A stretch of DNA of 64,000 nt, taken from positions 124,001-188,000 of the forward strand of contig JANQPQ010000046.1 of NCBI GenBank assembly GCA_028285445.1, given 5' to 3'. Each line of letters begins with the position of its first letter. Positions within the stretch are counted from its first letter, which is position 1. Of the stretch, positions 8,687 to 16,593 are shown one piece after another. Origin of the DNA: Cyclobacteriaceae bacterium (GTDB taxonomy: Bacteria; Bacteroidota; Bacteroidia; Cytophagales; Cyclobacteriaceae). The position numbers were made by a program, and so were the translations under genes. Under the pieces are notes generated by a model. It ran no database searches and was not told the origin of the DNA. It saw nothing but the letters and a program-made list of their open reading frames with translations.

Positions 8687-8782
8687 CTAAGCACCAATAG
8701 AGGCCGCCATAATTAGCAGGCAGCAGGCAAAGAGAACTGCAGCCACCAGCTTCTGCACGTTTATCTCACTAATCAATTTCAT
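8687..8782 (-). CDS. 31-aa hydrophobic peptide (short ORF)
   Basis: An ATG at 8780-8782 opens a 31-codon frame ending at TAG 8687-8689. It has a short polar head (MKLISEINVQK) and one hydrophobic stretch (LVAAVLFACCLLIMAA), which is the design of a single-pass membrane peptide. It lies 69 nt upstream of, and co-directional with, the small coiled-coil membrane genes, behind two palindromes. No Shine-Dalgarno is evident, which is usual in Bacteroidota. It could also be chance coding in a leader. Confidence 0.45.
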   Translation of the reverse strand: MKLISEINVQKLVAAVLFACCLLIMAASIGA

Positions 8783-8810
8783 ATCTATTTTGAGTTTTCA
8801 ACCTACTTAA

Positions 8811-8833
8811 AATTGGCAAGATACATGCCAATT
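8811..8833. promoter_or_regulatory. Perfect 8-bp inverted repeat (operator candidate)
   Basis: AATTGGCA (8811-8818) and TGCCAATT (8826-8833) are exact complements around 7 nt. The element is upstream of the small-membrane-protein operon on the minus strand and downstream of the regulator gene ending at 8930. It could be an operator or part of a terminator; no T-run supports the latter. Confidence 0.4.
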
Positions 8834-8841
8834 ACTTAACT

Positions 8842-8859
8842 ACTTGTTATTCAACAAGT
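8842..8859. promoter_or_regulatory. 7-bp hairpin ACTTGTT/AACAAGT
   Basis: ACTTGTT (8842-8848) pairs with AACAAGT (8853-8859) over a 4-nt loop. It lies 8 nt from the palindrome at 8811-8833. It may terminate the TPR-HTH transcript ending at 8930 (AT-rich sequence follows on that strand) or belong to a compound operator. Confidence 0.35.
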
Positions 8860-8929
8860 TGACTATTTATTTATTACTACAAGTATGCGGAGTCGAACAG
8901 TCAATTAGACTAAAGCGGACAGCTAAGGT

Positions 8930-10684
8930 TTAACTGGATCCGACATACGCCTGGATGCTGCTGTCGATATTTATGATGTAGTCAGAGAGACTACTTTCCC
9001 CATCGAGGCCAAGCTTCTTCCGAAGCCTATAACGGGCGGTTTTTACGCTATCCGGTGATATGCCTAAAATGGCAGCGGTTTCTTTTACGTTCATGTTCAA
9101 CTTTATAAGCGAACAAAGCCTTAGCTCAGCAGTGCCGATGGTTGGGTGTAATTGCTTGAGTCTTGTAAAGAAATCTTTGTGAACATTCTCAAAATACATC
9201 TTAAAGTCCTCCCAGTCTTTGTCGATATTATTGTTCTCAAGAATTAATCTGCTGATACTATGAATTTCTTGGTCAAATTCAGAGCTGGGGTCATTCCTTA
9301 AAGCAGTTAGCTGATTTTGCAAGTTCTCGAAAAGCTCCCTTTTCCGTATAAAGTTGATGGTGTAAGAAGTGAGTTCCTTGTTCTTGAGGTCAAGCTCGGT
9401 TTGAAGCTGTTTTGCTTTGAGATTGCTGTTCTCAAGTTCAGCCTCTACTACTTTTTTCCTCTCAATAATTTTTTGTCGCTGAGCAATGAACAGTCCGCTT
9501 CCTCCAATCAACACCATTATTATGCCTCCGATTAAGGTGTTACGCCAAACCCTCTTAATTTCCTTTTCTTTCTCGAGCAGATCAATCTGGTTTTGCTGTA
9601 GTGTTATCTCTCTCTCTCGCTTGTCTGCCTCGTAGCTTGCAGTGAGTTCATTAATTTGCCTGGCATTTTCAGTATTATAAATACTATCATTAAGGGCAGC
9701 AGCTTTAACATAATGGGCTAGCGCTAGATCATACCGGCCCTGTAAAGTATCGAGCGCATACAGCTTATCATATGCATCTTGCTCTTCGGCCAGAGAGCCA
9801 CTTAGGTGCGCAAGACTTATAGATTGCTCGAAGGCTTCCCTGGAGCGTTGGTATAAACCGAGGAAGCGATAGATTTGACCTTGGGTCAGTAAAATGTCTG
9901 CACTTTGCTGATTGAGTTCAATTTCCATTGACCTGGCAAGGGGCTCTCGCAGATATAGCAGGGCTTCCTCGTATTTTTCATCAGCCACAAGAATTTTTGC
10001 TAAAAATTTGGAGGCAGCAATCCAGGCTGCATCAAAGCCTATTTTCTTACCAACGATAATAGCCTGGTCGGTGTAGTATATCGCTGAATCTGAATTTCCC
10101 AAATTCCAATTTCCAACCCCAAGTGAAAGGCTGGTAGTAGCACTGACTCTATCAAGGTTAAACCTGCGGGCGATGTTATTGGCAAGTTTGAAATACAATA
10201 GGCTCTCTTCGGTATCTCCCCGCACATCGTAAATGATGCCTATGCCATGATATGCTTTGGCCATAGTTGTGGAGTCTGCTATTTTCCGGCTAATGTCAAG
10301 CGAGGTCAGTTGCGACTCCAGTGACAGGTCATCTTCCGCCATGGTGTAGTAAACAACGCCTTTCTTGTTATGAGCCATTGCCTGCCCCCGCTGGTAGCCA
10401 ATTTCGTTGGCCAGTGTCAAAGCCATCTCCACGTAAAGAAGCCCGGTGTCGGAGTTTACCAAAGAGTAAGCATAGCCCAGGTCATTTAGAATATCCACCT
10501 TGGCGGAATCGTTTGCCTCGGTCTCCAACAACTGCCTTAGGCTATCAATTTCTCCTCTTTGCCCTTGGGCCGCGAAGGGGCTCAAGCCAAGCAAACCAAT
10601 AATTGCTATTTGTTTAAGGACTATTCCGGAGATAATCCTCAAATTCGGTCTTAAACTGATGCCTGTGTCTTTAGTGTGATTCAT
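8930..10684 (-). CDS. TPR - transmembrane - LuxR-type HTH regulator
   Basis: 584 aa. An N-terminal hydrophobic segment (about 22-40) precedes TPR-like repeats filling roughly residues 45-340. A coiled coil then leads to one membrane helix (about 383-401), a second coiled coil (IIERKKVVEAELENSNL) and a C-terminal helix-turn-helix (about 516-558) with KETAAILGISPDSVKTARYR, the four-helix LuxR/GerE pattern. The predicted topology puts the TPR sensor in the periplasm and the HTH in the cytoplasm. It lies 14 nt after the paralogue at 10699 and is likely in one operon. The ligand or partner is unknown. Confidence 0.85.
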   Translation of the reverse strand: MNHTKDTGISLRPNLRIISGIVLKQIAIIGLLGLSPFAAQGQRGEIDSLRQLLETEANDSAKVDILNDLGYAYSLVNSDTGLLYVEMALTLANEIGYQRGQAMAHNKKGVVYYTMAEDDLSLESQLTSLDISRKIADSTTMAKAYHGIGIIYDVRGDTEESLLYFKLANNIARRFNLDRVSATTSLSLGVGNWNLGNSDSAIYYTDQAIIVGKKIGFDAAWIAASKFLAKILVADEKYEEALLYLREPLARSMEIELNQQSADILLTQGQIYRFLGLYQRSREAFEQSISLAHLSGSLAEEQDAYDKLYALDTLQGRYDLALAHYVKAAALNDSIYNTENARQINELTASYEADKREREITLQQNQIDLLEKEKEIKRVWRNTLIGGIIMVLIGGSGLFIAQRQKIIERKKVVEAELENSNLKAKQLQTELDLKNKELTSYTINFIRKRELFENLQNQLTALRNDPSSEFDQEIHSISRLILENNNIDKDWEDFKMYFENVHKDFFTRLKQLHPTIGTAELRLCSLIKLNMNVKETAAILGISPDSVKTARYRLRKKLGLDGESSLSDYIINIDSSIQAYVGSS

Positions 10685-10698
10685 GCGTAACGAAGGAT

Positions 10699-12390
10699 TC
10701 AGGCCTCAGCTTCCTGTTCAAAATATTTTTCCAGGTTGATCACATACTCCGACAGACTATCTTCTGAGGAAAGCCCAAATTTCTTTCTCAGGCGGTAACG
10801 TGCGGTTTTTACACTATCAGGAGAAATTGACAGAATCGCCGCCGTCTCCTTCACGTTCATATTTAGCTTTATCAGAGAGCAAAGTCTCAATTCAGCGGTG
10901 CCTAAGGTGGGGTGCAGTTGCTTCAGTTTTGAGAAGAAATCTTTGTGAACGTTCTCAAAATGTGTTTTGAAATCATTCCAATCACGATCGATGTTGTTGT
11001 TCTCACTTATGAGCCGATTGAGGTTTCTAATCTCGCCACCGAGTTTGCCTTCGACGGTTGGTTTCAGCGCTTTTAGTTGATTCTCAAGATTGTCAAAAAG
11101 CTCTCGTTTTCTGATGAAGTTGATTGTATAAGACGTAAGCTCCTTATTTTTTGCCTCTATGTCTAACTCAAGCTGTTTTGCTTCTAACTGGCTATTTTCC
11201 AGTTCGGCTTCAATGAGCTTCTTTCTTTCTATAATCTTCTGCCGTTGGCTCCTGAACAAAATTATGCCGGCAACAATAATAAATACGATGCCTGCAATCA
11301 GTACATTCCGCCAAATAGCGGTGATTTCCTGATCTTTTTCAAGTAAGGCAATTTGATTGCGTTGCAACGCCAGCTCTTCATCCCGCTTTTCAGCTTCGAA
11401 CCTAGCAGTAAGCTCATTTATTTGCCTCGCATTTTCCCGGTTATAGATGCTGTCGTTAAGCGCAGTGGCCTTAACTAAATTCCTTAACGCCTCTTGGTTG
11501 TTGCCCAACACAGATTCCAGCTCATAGAGCTTTTCATAGGCATTTTGCTCATATGAAATCGCTCCAACATCTTCTGAAACTTTTATAGCTTCAATAAGGC
11601 TTTCATGTGCCTCATTGAACATTTTCAATTTGGTATATACTCTTCCTGCATTAGTAAGGGCGTCTGCCAGGCGCACAGGGTTGCCGGTTTGTTTAGATAA
11701 CTTGATGGAGTTTTGTAGATAGGGTAGTGCATCACGAAATTTCTTTTGGTCGTGCTTAATTCTGGCCATAAAATTCGAGGCAACTATCACACCCGAATGA
11801 TAGCCAATACGCTCGCTTATACTTAGCGAAGTTTGCAAGTGTATAAGTGCTTTCTCCGCATTGCCCTCAGAATCTTCTAAGATAGCCAAGGACAGTTCAG
11901 TGAAAGTTTGCCTCTTGGGCATATTGAGTGCATAAGCTATGGCCAGGGCTTGATTCAAATACTCCCTACTTTTGTCCATTCTACTGCGCGCGTGCTCAAG
12001 TATCCCCAATCCGTGGTAGGCGCGGTTTAGCATTACCGAGTCGTTAAGCTCCTCGGCGATGGCCAAACCGGCCAGATACGATTCAAACCCCTTTTCATCT
12101 TCAGCGGTATACCAGTAGCTATTTCCATAGCTAAAATGTGCCCAGGCCTCAGCGTGGCGGTCACCCAATTGGCGGGCAAGAGCCATTGCTTGCTCCGATA
12201 TCAACAGGGCAGAATCGGTATTGGTACTTCCTAATGCAATCCCAAGTTCATTGAGCGCACCTACCTTTATAGAATCTGGTAAATCTTCTTTCAAGACTTT
12301 AACCAAACTGTCTACGGTTACTTGCTGAGCAAAAACCGGCGAACAGACGCTTATGAGCAGGATCAATATTTTTACCACCAAAATCCTCAT
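10699..12390 (-). CDS. TPR - transmembrane - LuxR-type HTH regulator
   Basis: 563 aa with a clear Sec signal peptide (ILILLISVCSPVFAQ), TPR array to about residue 320, membrane helix near 360-380 (VLIAGIVFIIVAGIILF), coiled coil and C-terminal HTH (KETAAILSISPDSVKTARYR). The C-terminal half is nearly identical in pattern to the next gene (NMNVKETAAIL, ENVHKDFF, LHPTLGTAELRLCSL), whereas the TPR halves are more diverged. That suggests different ligands but perhaps overlapping DNA targets or heterodimers. It is the first gene of a two-gene run; its divergent neighbour is pfk. Confidence 0.85.
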   Translation of the reverse strand: MRILVVKILILLISVCSPVFAQQVTVDSLVKVLKEDLPDSIKVGALNELGIALGSTNTDSALLISEQAMALARQLGDRHAEAWAHFSYGNSYWYTAEDEKGFESYLAGLAIAEELNDSVMLNRAYHGLGILEHARSRMDKSREYLNQALAIAYALNMPKRQTFTELSLAILEDSEGNAEKALIHLQTSLSISERIGYHSGVIVASNFMARIKHDQKKFRDALPYLQNSIKLSKQTGNPVRLADALTNAGRVYTKLKMFNEAHESLIEAIKVSEDVGAISYEQNAYEKLYELESVLGNNQEALRNLVKATALNDSIYNRENARQINELTARFEAEKRDEELALQRNQIALLEKDQEITAIWRNVLIAGIVFIIVAGIILFRSQRQKIIERKKLIEAELENSQLEAKQLELDIEAKNKELTSYTINFIRKRELFDNLENQLKALKPTVEGKLGGEIRNLNRLISENNNIDRDWNDFKTHFENVHKDFFSKLKQLHPTLGTAELRLCSLIKLNMNVKETAAILSISPDSVKTARYRLRKKFGLSSEDSLSEYVINLEKYFEQEAEA

Positions 12391-12519
12391 AGAATTTAGC
12401 TAGTCAAATCTATAAAGTTCAAGAGTCCAGTTAGAAGAGGCTACTAAAAATAATAAAACTTGCATTCAATTGGTACAAATCCAGAGTACCTAAAACGAAG
12501 CAAAAAGGTAAATTAGCCT

Positions 12520-13632
12520 ATGATTATTACGGAATCCAAAAGAAAAGTATTAGTCCTCACCGGCGGTGGCGATTGTCCAGGCTTGAATGCAGTTATTCGC
12601 GGCATAGTAAAGCGTTCTCGGCGCGAAAAGGATTGGGCGGTATATGGAAGTATTGAGGCTTTCAACGGTGTGTTGAAGGATCCATTGGAAGTTTTAAAAC
12701 TCTCTAATAAAAACACTGCCGGTATTCATGTTAAGGGGGGCACCATCCTGAAAACTACTAACAAGGGAAACCCTTTTGAGTGGCCAATACGCAATGAAAG
12801 TGGGGAAGTTTCGCAAGAAGACCGATCAGACCAACTCATTAATAAAATTGAAGAACTAAACTTTGAAGCGGTGATTAACATCGGCGGTGACGGTTCGCAG
12901 CGAATTTCTCAGAAACTGTTTGAAAAGGGTATGAACATAATTGGGGTACCGAAAACAATTGATAACGATGTTTCATCAACAGATTACACTTTTGGTTTTA
13001 ACACCGCAGTACAAATCGCCTCTGACAGCCTGGACAAGTTAGTGACCACCGCCGAAAGCCACCATCGGGTAATGATTATGGAAGTGATGGGCAGGGATGC
13101 TGGCTGGATTGCACTTCATAGCGCCGTAGCAGGCGGTGCAGACGTTTGCCTGATACCTGAAATCCCATATGACATTAAAAAGGTGGTACACAAAATCAAC
13201 AAGCGCATAATAAAGGGAAAGGGCTTTGTGAATATCGTGGTAGCCGAAGGCGCGAAACCTTTGGATGGCAAGGTAGTTTCTTCGGCTAGCAATGAAGTAG
13301 GGTATGAGCATGAAAGATTAGGAGGTATTGCATTTCAACTTTCAGCTCAGTTAAAAGCGGCCGGTTGTAAAGCAGATATCCGAGAAACAGTTTTGGGCCA
13401 CACCCAAAGAGGAGGTACACCAACAGCATATGACAGGGTACTGGCTTCCATGTTTGGAGTGAAAGCCTTTGAAATGGTGCTAGATAAGGAATATGGCAAA
13501 ATGGTGGCAATAAAGGGGAACAAAATTATAACTGTTACCCTTAAAGATGCTATAGGAGAATACAACTACATTGATGGCCAGGATTACCTGGTCTCCACAG
13601 CTCGTGGCCTTGGTATTAGTTTTGGCGATTAA
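12520..13632 (+). CDS. pfkA: 6-phosphofructokinase
   Basis: 370 aa, cytoplasmic. Phosphorylates fructose 6-phosphate at C1, the committed step of glycolysis. Nucleotide-loop GGGDCPGLNAV (about 15-25), GGDGSQ (122-127) and PKTIDND (144-150, Asp148 the catalytic base), then MEVMGRDAGW. Gly125 in GGDG is the residue that favours ATP; pyrophosphate enzymes have Asp there. Lys145, however, is the residue usual in PPi enzymes and in the plant/trypanosomatid-type ATP enzymes. ATP is the likelier donor. The gene stands alone, divergent from the regulator pair and convergent with the FG-GAP gene 3 nt away. Confidence 0.92.
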   Translation: MIITESKRKVLVLTGGGDCPGLNAVIRGIVKRSRREKDWAVYGSIEAFNGVLKDPLEVLKLSNKNTAGIHVKGGTILKTTNKGNPFEWPIRNESGEVSQEDRSDQLINKIEELNFEAVINIGGDGSQRISQKLFEKGMNIIGVPKTIDNDVSSTDYTFGFNTAVQIASDSLDKLVTTAESHHRVMIMEVMGRDAGWIALHSAVAGGADVCLIPEIPYDIKKVVHKINKRIIKGKGFVNIVVAEGAKPLDGKVVSSASNEVGYEHERLGGIAFQLSAQLKAAGCKADIRETVLGHTQRGGTPTAYDRVLASMFGVKAFEMVLDKEYGKMVAIKGNKIITVTLKDAIGEYNYIDGQDYLVSTARGLGISFGD

Positions 13633-13635
13633 GAC

Positions 13636-15300
13636 CTAATCCATCTTGCCAGAAATTATTAATGTGCGGCCAGACCTACTGCCATTGATTCCACTGTAAG
13701 CAGAAGTTACCAGGAAGTCAATAATACCATCACCATCAACGTCTCCGAGGCCCGTTGCATCGAAGCCGAATGTTTCACCAGGAACGTTACCTGAATAGGT
13801 TGTCATTAGAGATCCATCGCGACCGCTGTATACGTAAACCTTGCCACCAGAGGGCGAGATTGCGGAATGCTGCCATGACCCAATCACCAGGTCGTCATAA
13901 CCATCATCGTTAATATCCCCAGCATCGGCAATACCAATGCCGAATCCATCTCCCGCCGCTTCACCGCTTTTTGTAAAAAGCAATGAACCATCTTTTCCGG
14001 AATGTACATAAACGCGCCCTGTGGAGGGACCAAGCTCATTGTGCGACCAGTCGGAGGCGTAGATATCGGGCTCATCGTCATTGTTGAAATCGCCTACTAT
14101 GCTGATGAACATGCCCCCCAGTTGGGCACCTTTATCATCAGACTTAATTACAAATTTGGGGTTGGCTGATAGACCCTCATAAACGTAAGTCTGCCCCCTG
14201 TTTCCCTCACCAGAGTTGGGTGCGCCGATGGCAAAATACCCTTTGCCATTTTTTCTGCCTGCTACCGTTCTGCCAAAGTTATCGCCAGCAGATTCACCAT
14301 ATAGTTGCAACAGCTCTTTCCCGCTTTTACCAGAATAAATAAATGCGGCACCGGCTCCAGGCGCTTTGGTACTATCAGTAGGCGCCCCAATAATGATATC
14401 ATCAATACCATCATCATTTATGTCTCCAATTGTTTTGGCCTGCCGCCCGTATGCGGAGCCATCCTGATCGCTTGAGAACGTGAATAGAATTTTGCCATCG
14501 TTTCCTGAATAGACCATAGCCTTCCCGGCGTTGGGAGCTCCGGAAATAACATCAGGTATTCCATCTTGGTTAAAGTCCCCGCTGGCTTCGATGCACAAGC
14601 CCAAAGCGTCACCTGCATTGCCAGTTGTTGACCAAAGCAATTTCCCGGAGGCACTGGAATAAACATAGATCTTACCAGCACCTTGGCCGCCTTCACTGTT
14701 AAATGGGGCGGAAGTGCCAACATCACTAATGCCATCACCATCTACATCACCAACATTTCGTGCTACCCAACCAAAAACATCACCAACGGCCTCCCCTTGC
14801 CAATCTTGTATTATCCGTGTGGATTCCACGAAGGGGTTATCATATTGCTGCTGCGAGGGAAAGAGAGAGCGGTATCGCGCATCCTCCCTGAGGTTTGTTG
14901 TTCTTGGATCCAGGTCCATTTGAGTAAGATTGATTTGGCCGGATGCCTTTACCTCTCCAAGCGTTTTGAAAGCATTATCCAATTGCTTCCCCAGGGCATA
15001 GTTGATTCCAAGGTTGTACTTAGCCTGCATTTCTACCTGTGGATTGGATGCTATACTTATATACATCTTTTCTGAGATATCCAGCTCACCATTACTCTGA
15101 TGAGCCCTTGCCAACATCAGGAGCATTCTAGGAGGAGGAGACTCCTGTTGGCTCAAGGGCGTCAATAGATGTATAATACTGTCGTATTGCTGTTGTTGAA
15201 AGAATTGAAATGCACGTTGAATGGCTGCTTGATTCTGATTTTGTGCTTGTGCCTCAAAACACAGCATGGCGATAAAGGCAATGAAGAGTAGTTTTTTCAT
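13636..15300 (-). CDS. Secreted TPR + seven-bladed FG-GAP propeller protein
   Basis: 554 aa. Signal peptide (LLFIAFIAMLCFEAQA) is followed by a TPR-like helical region to about residue 150 and then seven FG-GAP repeats to the end. Calcium-loop signatures read VGDVDGDGISDV, SGDFNQDGIPDV, IGDINDDGIDDI, a degenerate fourth blade, VGDFNNDDEPDI, AGDINDDGYDDL and LGDVDGDGIIDF. Seven blades make a closed integrin-alpha-type propeller, with six intact Ca loops. It probably binds proteins or glycans at the cell surface or in the periplasm. No sorting domain follows the propeller. Mutually convergent with pfk. Confidence 0.85.
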   Translation of the reverse strand: MKKLLFIAFIAMLCFEAQAQNQNQAAIQRAFQFFQQQQYDSIIHLLTPLSQQESPPPRMLLMLARAHQSNGELDISEKMYISIASNPQVEMQAKYNLGINYALGKQLDNAFKTLGEVKASGQINLTQMDLDPRTTNLREDARYRSLFPSQQQYDNPFVESTRIIQDWQGEAVGDVFGWVARNVGDVDGDGISDVGTSAPFNSEGGQGAGKIYVYSSASGKLLWSTTGNAGDALGLCIEASGDFNQDGIPDVISGAPNAGKAMVYSGNDGKILFTFSSDQDGSAYGRQAKTIGDINDDGIDDIIIGAPTDSTKAPGAGAAFIYSGKSGKELLQLYGESAGDNFGRTVAGRKNGKGYFAIGAPNSGEGNRGQTYVYEGLSANPKFVIKSDDKGAQLGGMFISIVGDFNNDDEPDIYASDWSHNELGPSTGRVYVHSGKDGSLLFTKSGEAAGDGFGIGIADAGDINDDGYDDLVIGSWQHSAISPSGGKVYVYSGRDGSLMTTYSGNVPGETFGFDATGLGDVDGDGIIDFLVTSAYSGINGSRSGRTLIISGKMD

Positions 15301-15402
15301 GGGGCTATTATTTGACCCACCTTACGCCGCTGGCTGTAAAGGGTTCCAGCTAAATGTAAAAAATAACGCAAGCAGGGTGATGTCTAGCCTAGTGGGCTTT
15401 GA

Positions 15403-16284
15403 CTAGAACTGTTTGGCCGCAATCTTCTTATTAAGGTAGTGCACCAAGCCAGGTGGGGATTCTACCTTTATGAATTCAACTAAGCCAAGAATAAACCTGC
15501 CAACCCCCTCAAAAGAAAGTATAGGCCCTTCGAACTTATAGCTCTTTCCCGCCTTTTTCAGGAAAGGCAAGCTGCGAGGATGCTCTTCTTTCATCAATAA
15601 GTAGGCCCGTAGATTCAGCACCAGGGAAACACGGATCTCTCGCTCACCACCCATACCGAAGCAATCCGTTTCTGTTCGCTGGTGTAAATGGGAATAGCGA
15701 TTTGGTTTATTCAACAAGTCAACCCTCCCAATTCTATCTAACTTAAAGTGCTTGCTCAGTTTGTCTTTGGTGTCAAGACCCACGAGGCTATTATAGTTTT
15801 CGGTAAAGTAGATGGGTTCAATAACTCTATCACTGACCTCCCCACTTCTTGCGGATTGGTACTTTTTCAGCAGTACCTGCTCCCTGTGCTTAATAGCCTC
15901 CCCAAGGAGGCTGACAAATGAGCCGGTGCGAGCGTTAAGCAGGTTGTTCGCAACTGTTTTAAGGTCGGAGTTGACATAGAGCTTTTGCAGGAGAGATTCT
16001 TTCAGGGGGTGATCTTTGGCACTTGTCTGGATTACGTCCTTAAGCAGCACTGCCTCATTCTCGGTGAAAGTCATCTCCTCAGTTTCAGAATCAGAGTGTA
16101 TGAAATACCGACCATTGAAATCGCGGTCAACGATAAACCCTAACTCCTCCAGCAATTCCAAATATCGATAAACTGAGCGCGTTGTGGTTTCCAGTATTTC
16201 AGCCAATTCATGTACAGACTTATTACGGCTTTTGAGGAGCCCGATCAACTTTAGTACGCGTAAGATTTTAGCTTGAGCGATCAT
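15403..16284 (-). CDS. WYL-domain transcriptional regulator (HTH N-terminus)
   Basis: 293 aa from ATG 16284. An N-terminal winged helix (SVHELAEILETTTRSVYRYL, residues about 20-45) is followed by a linker and a WYL-like effector domain with VIEPIYFTENYNSLVGLDTK. The usual C-terminal extension follows. WYL regulators sense small ligands, often nucleotides or cyclic oligonucleotides, and some control defence systems; no such system is adjacent. An in-frame GTG at 16293 exists, but it would place the start codon inside a perfect palindrome, so ATG 16284 is chosen. It is divergent from a 98-aa gene, and the palindrome probably controls both. Confidence 0.82.
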   Translation of the reverse strand: MIAQAKILRVLKLIGLLKSRNKSVHELAEILETTTRSVYRYLELLEELGFIVDRDFNGRYFIHSDSETEEMTFTENEAVLLKDVIQTSAKDHPLKESLLQKLYVNSDLKTVANNLLNARTGSFVSLLGEAIKHREQVLLKKYQSARSGEVSDRVIEPIYFTENYNSLVGLDTKDKLSKHFKLDRIGRVDLLNKPNRYSHLHQRTETDCFGMGGEREIRVSLVLNLRAYLLMKEEHPRSLPFLKKAGKSYKFEGPILSFEGVGRFILGLVEFIKVESPPGLVHYLNKKIAAKQF

Positions 16285-16305
16285 TTGTGACACAAATTGT
16301 CACAA
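16285..16305. promoter_or_regulatory. Perfect palindrome, candidate WYL-regulator operator
   Basis: TTGTGACA (16285-16292) and TGTCACAA (16298-16305) are exact complements around CAAAT. The element abuts the regulator ATG and lies 42 nt before the nearest ATG of the divergent gene. Position and symmetry argue for autoregulation by the WYL protein; the binding itself is inferred. Confidence 0.6.
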
Positions 16306-16347
16306 CATAGTTATTTCTTTGAACAAAAGAAAAAGAGACATAAAAGG

Positions 16348-16593
16348 ATGAGAACCAAGATTATTTTTAAGGAAGAGAAGATGGAGCATTTACGCTATGA
16401 AAGTTTTCTCAATGGTATAGAACTGGCTTTTCGGCAGAATAAAACGGGAATTAGACAAACAGACAAAGCTCTATTATCTTTTGCAGATGATATAATTGGC
16501 AAGTTTGCCTCTATCTATGCTAATACCAGAAATGAGCAACTAGGAAAAGAGTTACAGGAAATAATACTAAGTAATCCCGTAAACGAAAACTAA
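16348..16593 (+). CDS. Small hypothetical protein
   Basis: 81 aa from ATG 16348 (98 aa if the TTG at 16297 were used; 70 aa from ATG 16381, which has a purine-rich AAGGAAGAGAAG upstream). Soluble and mostly helical, no signal peptide, ends LQEIILSNPVNEN. I do not recognise a family. Because it is divergent from the WYL regulator across a palindrome, it may be that regulator's main target. Its stop overlaps the end of the convergent gene by 4 nt. Confidence 0.55.
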   Translation: MRTKIIFKEEKMEHLRYESFLNGIELAFRQNKTGIRQTDKALLSFADDIIGKFASIYANTRNEQLGKELQEIILSNPVNEN

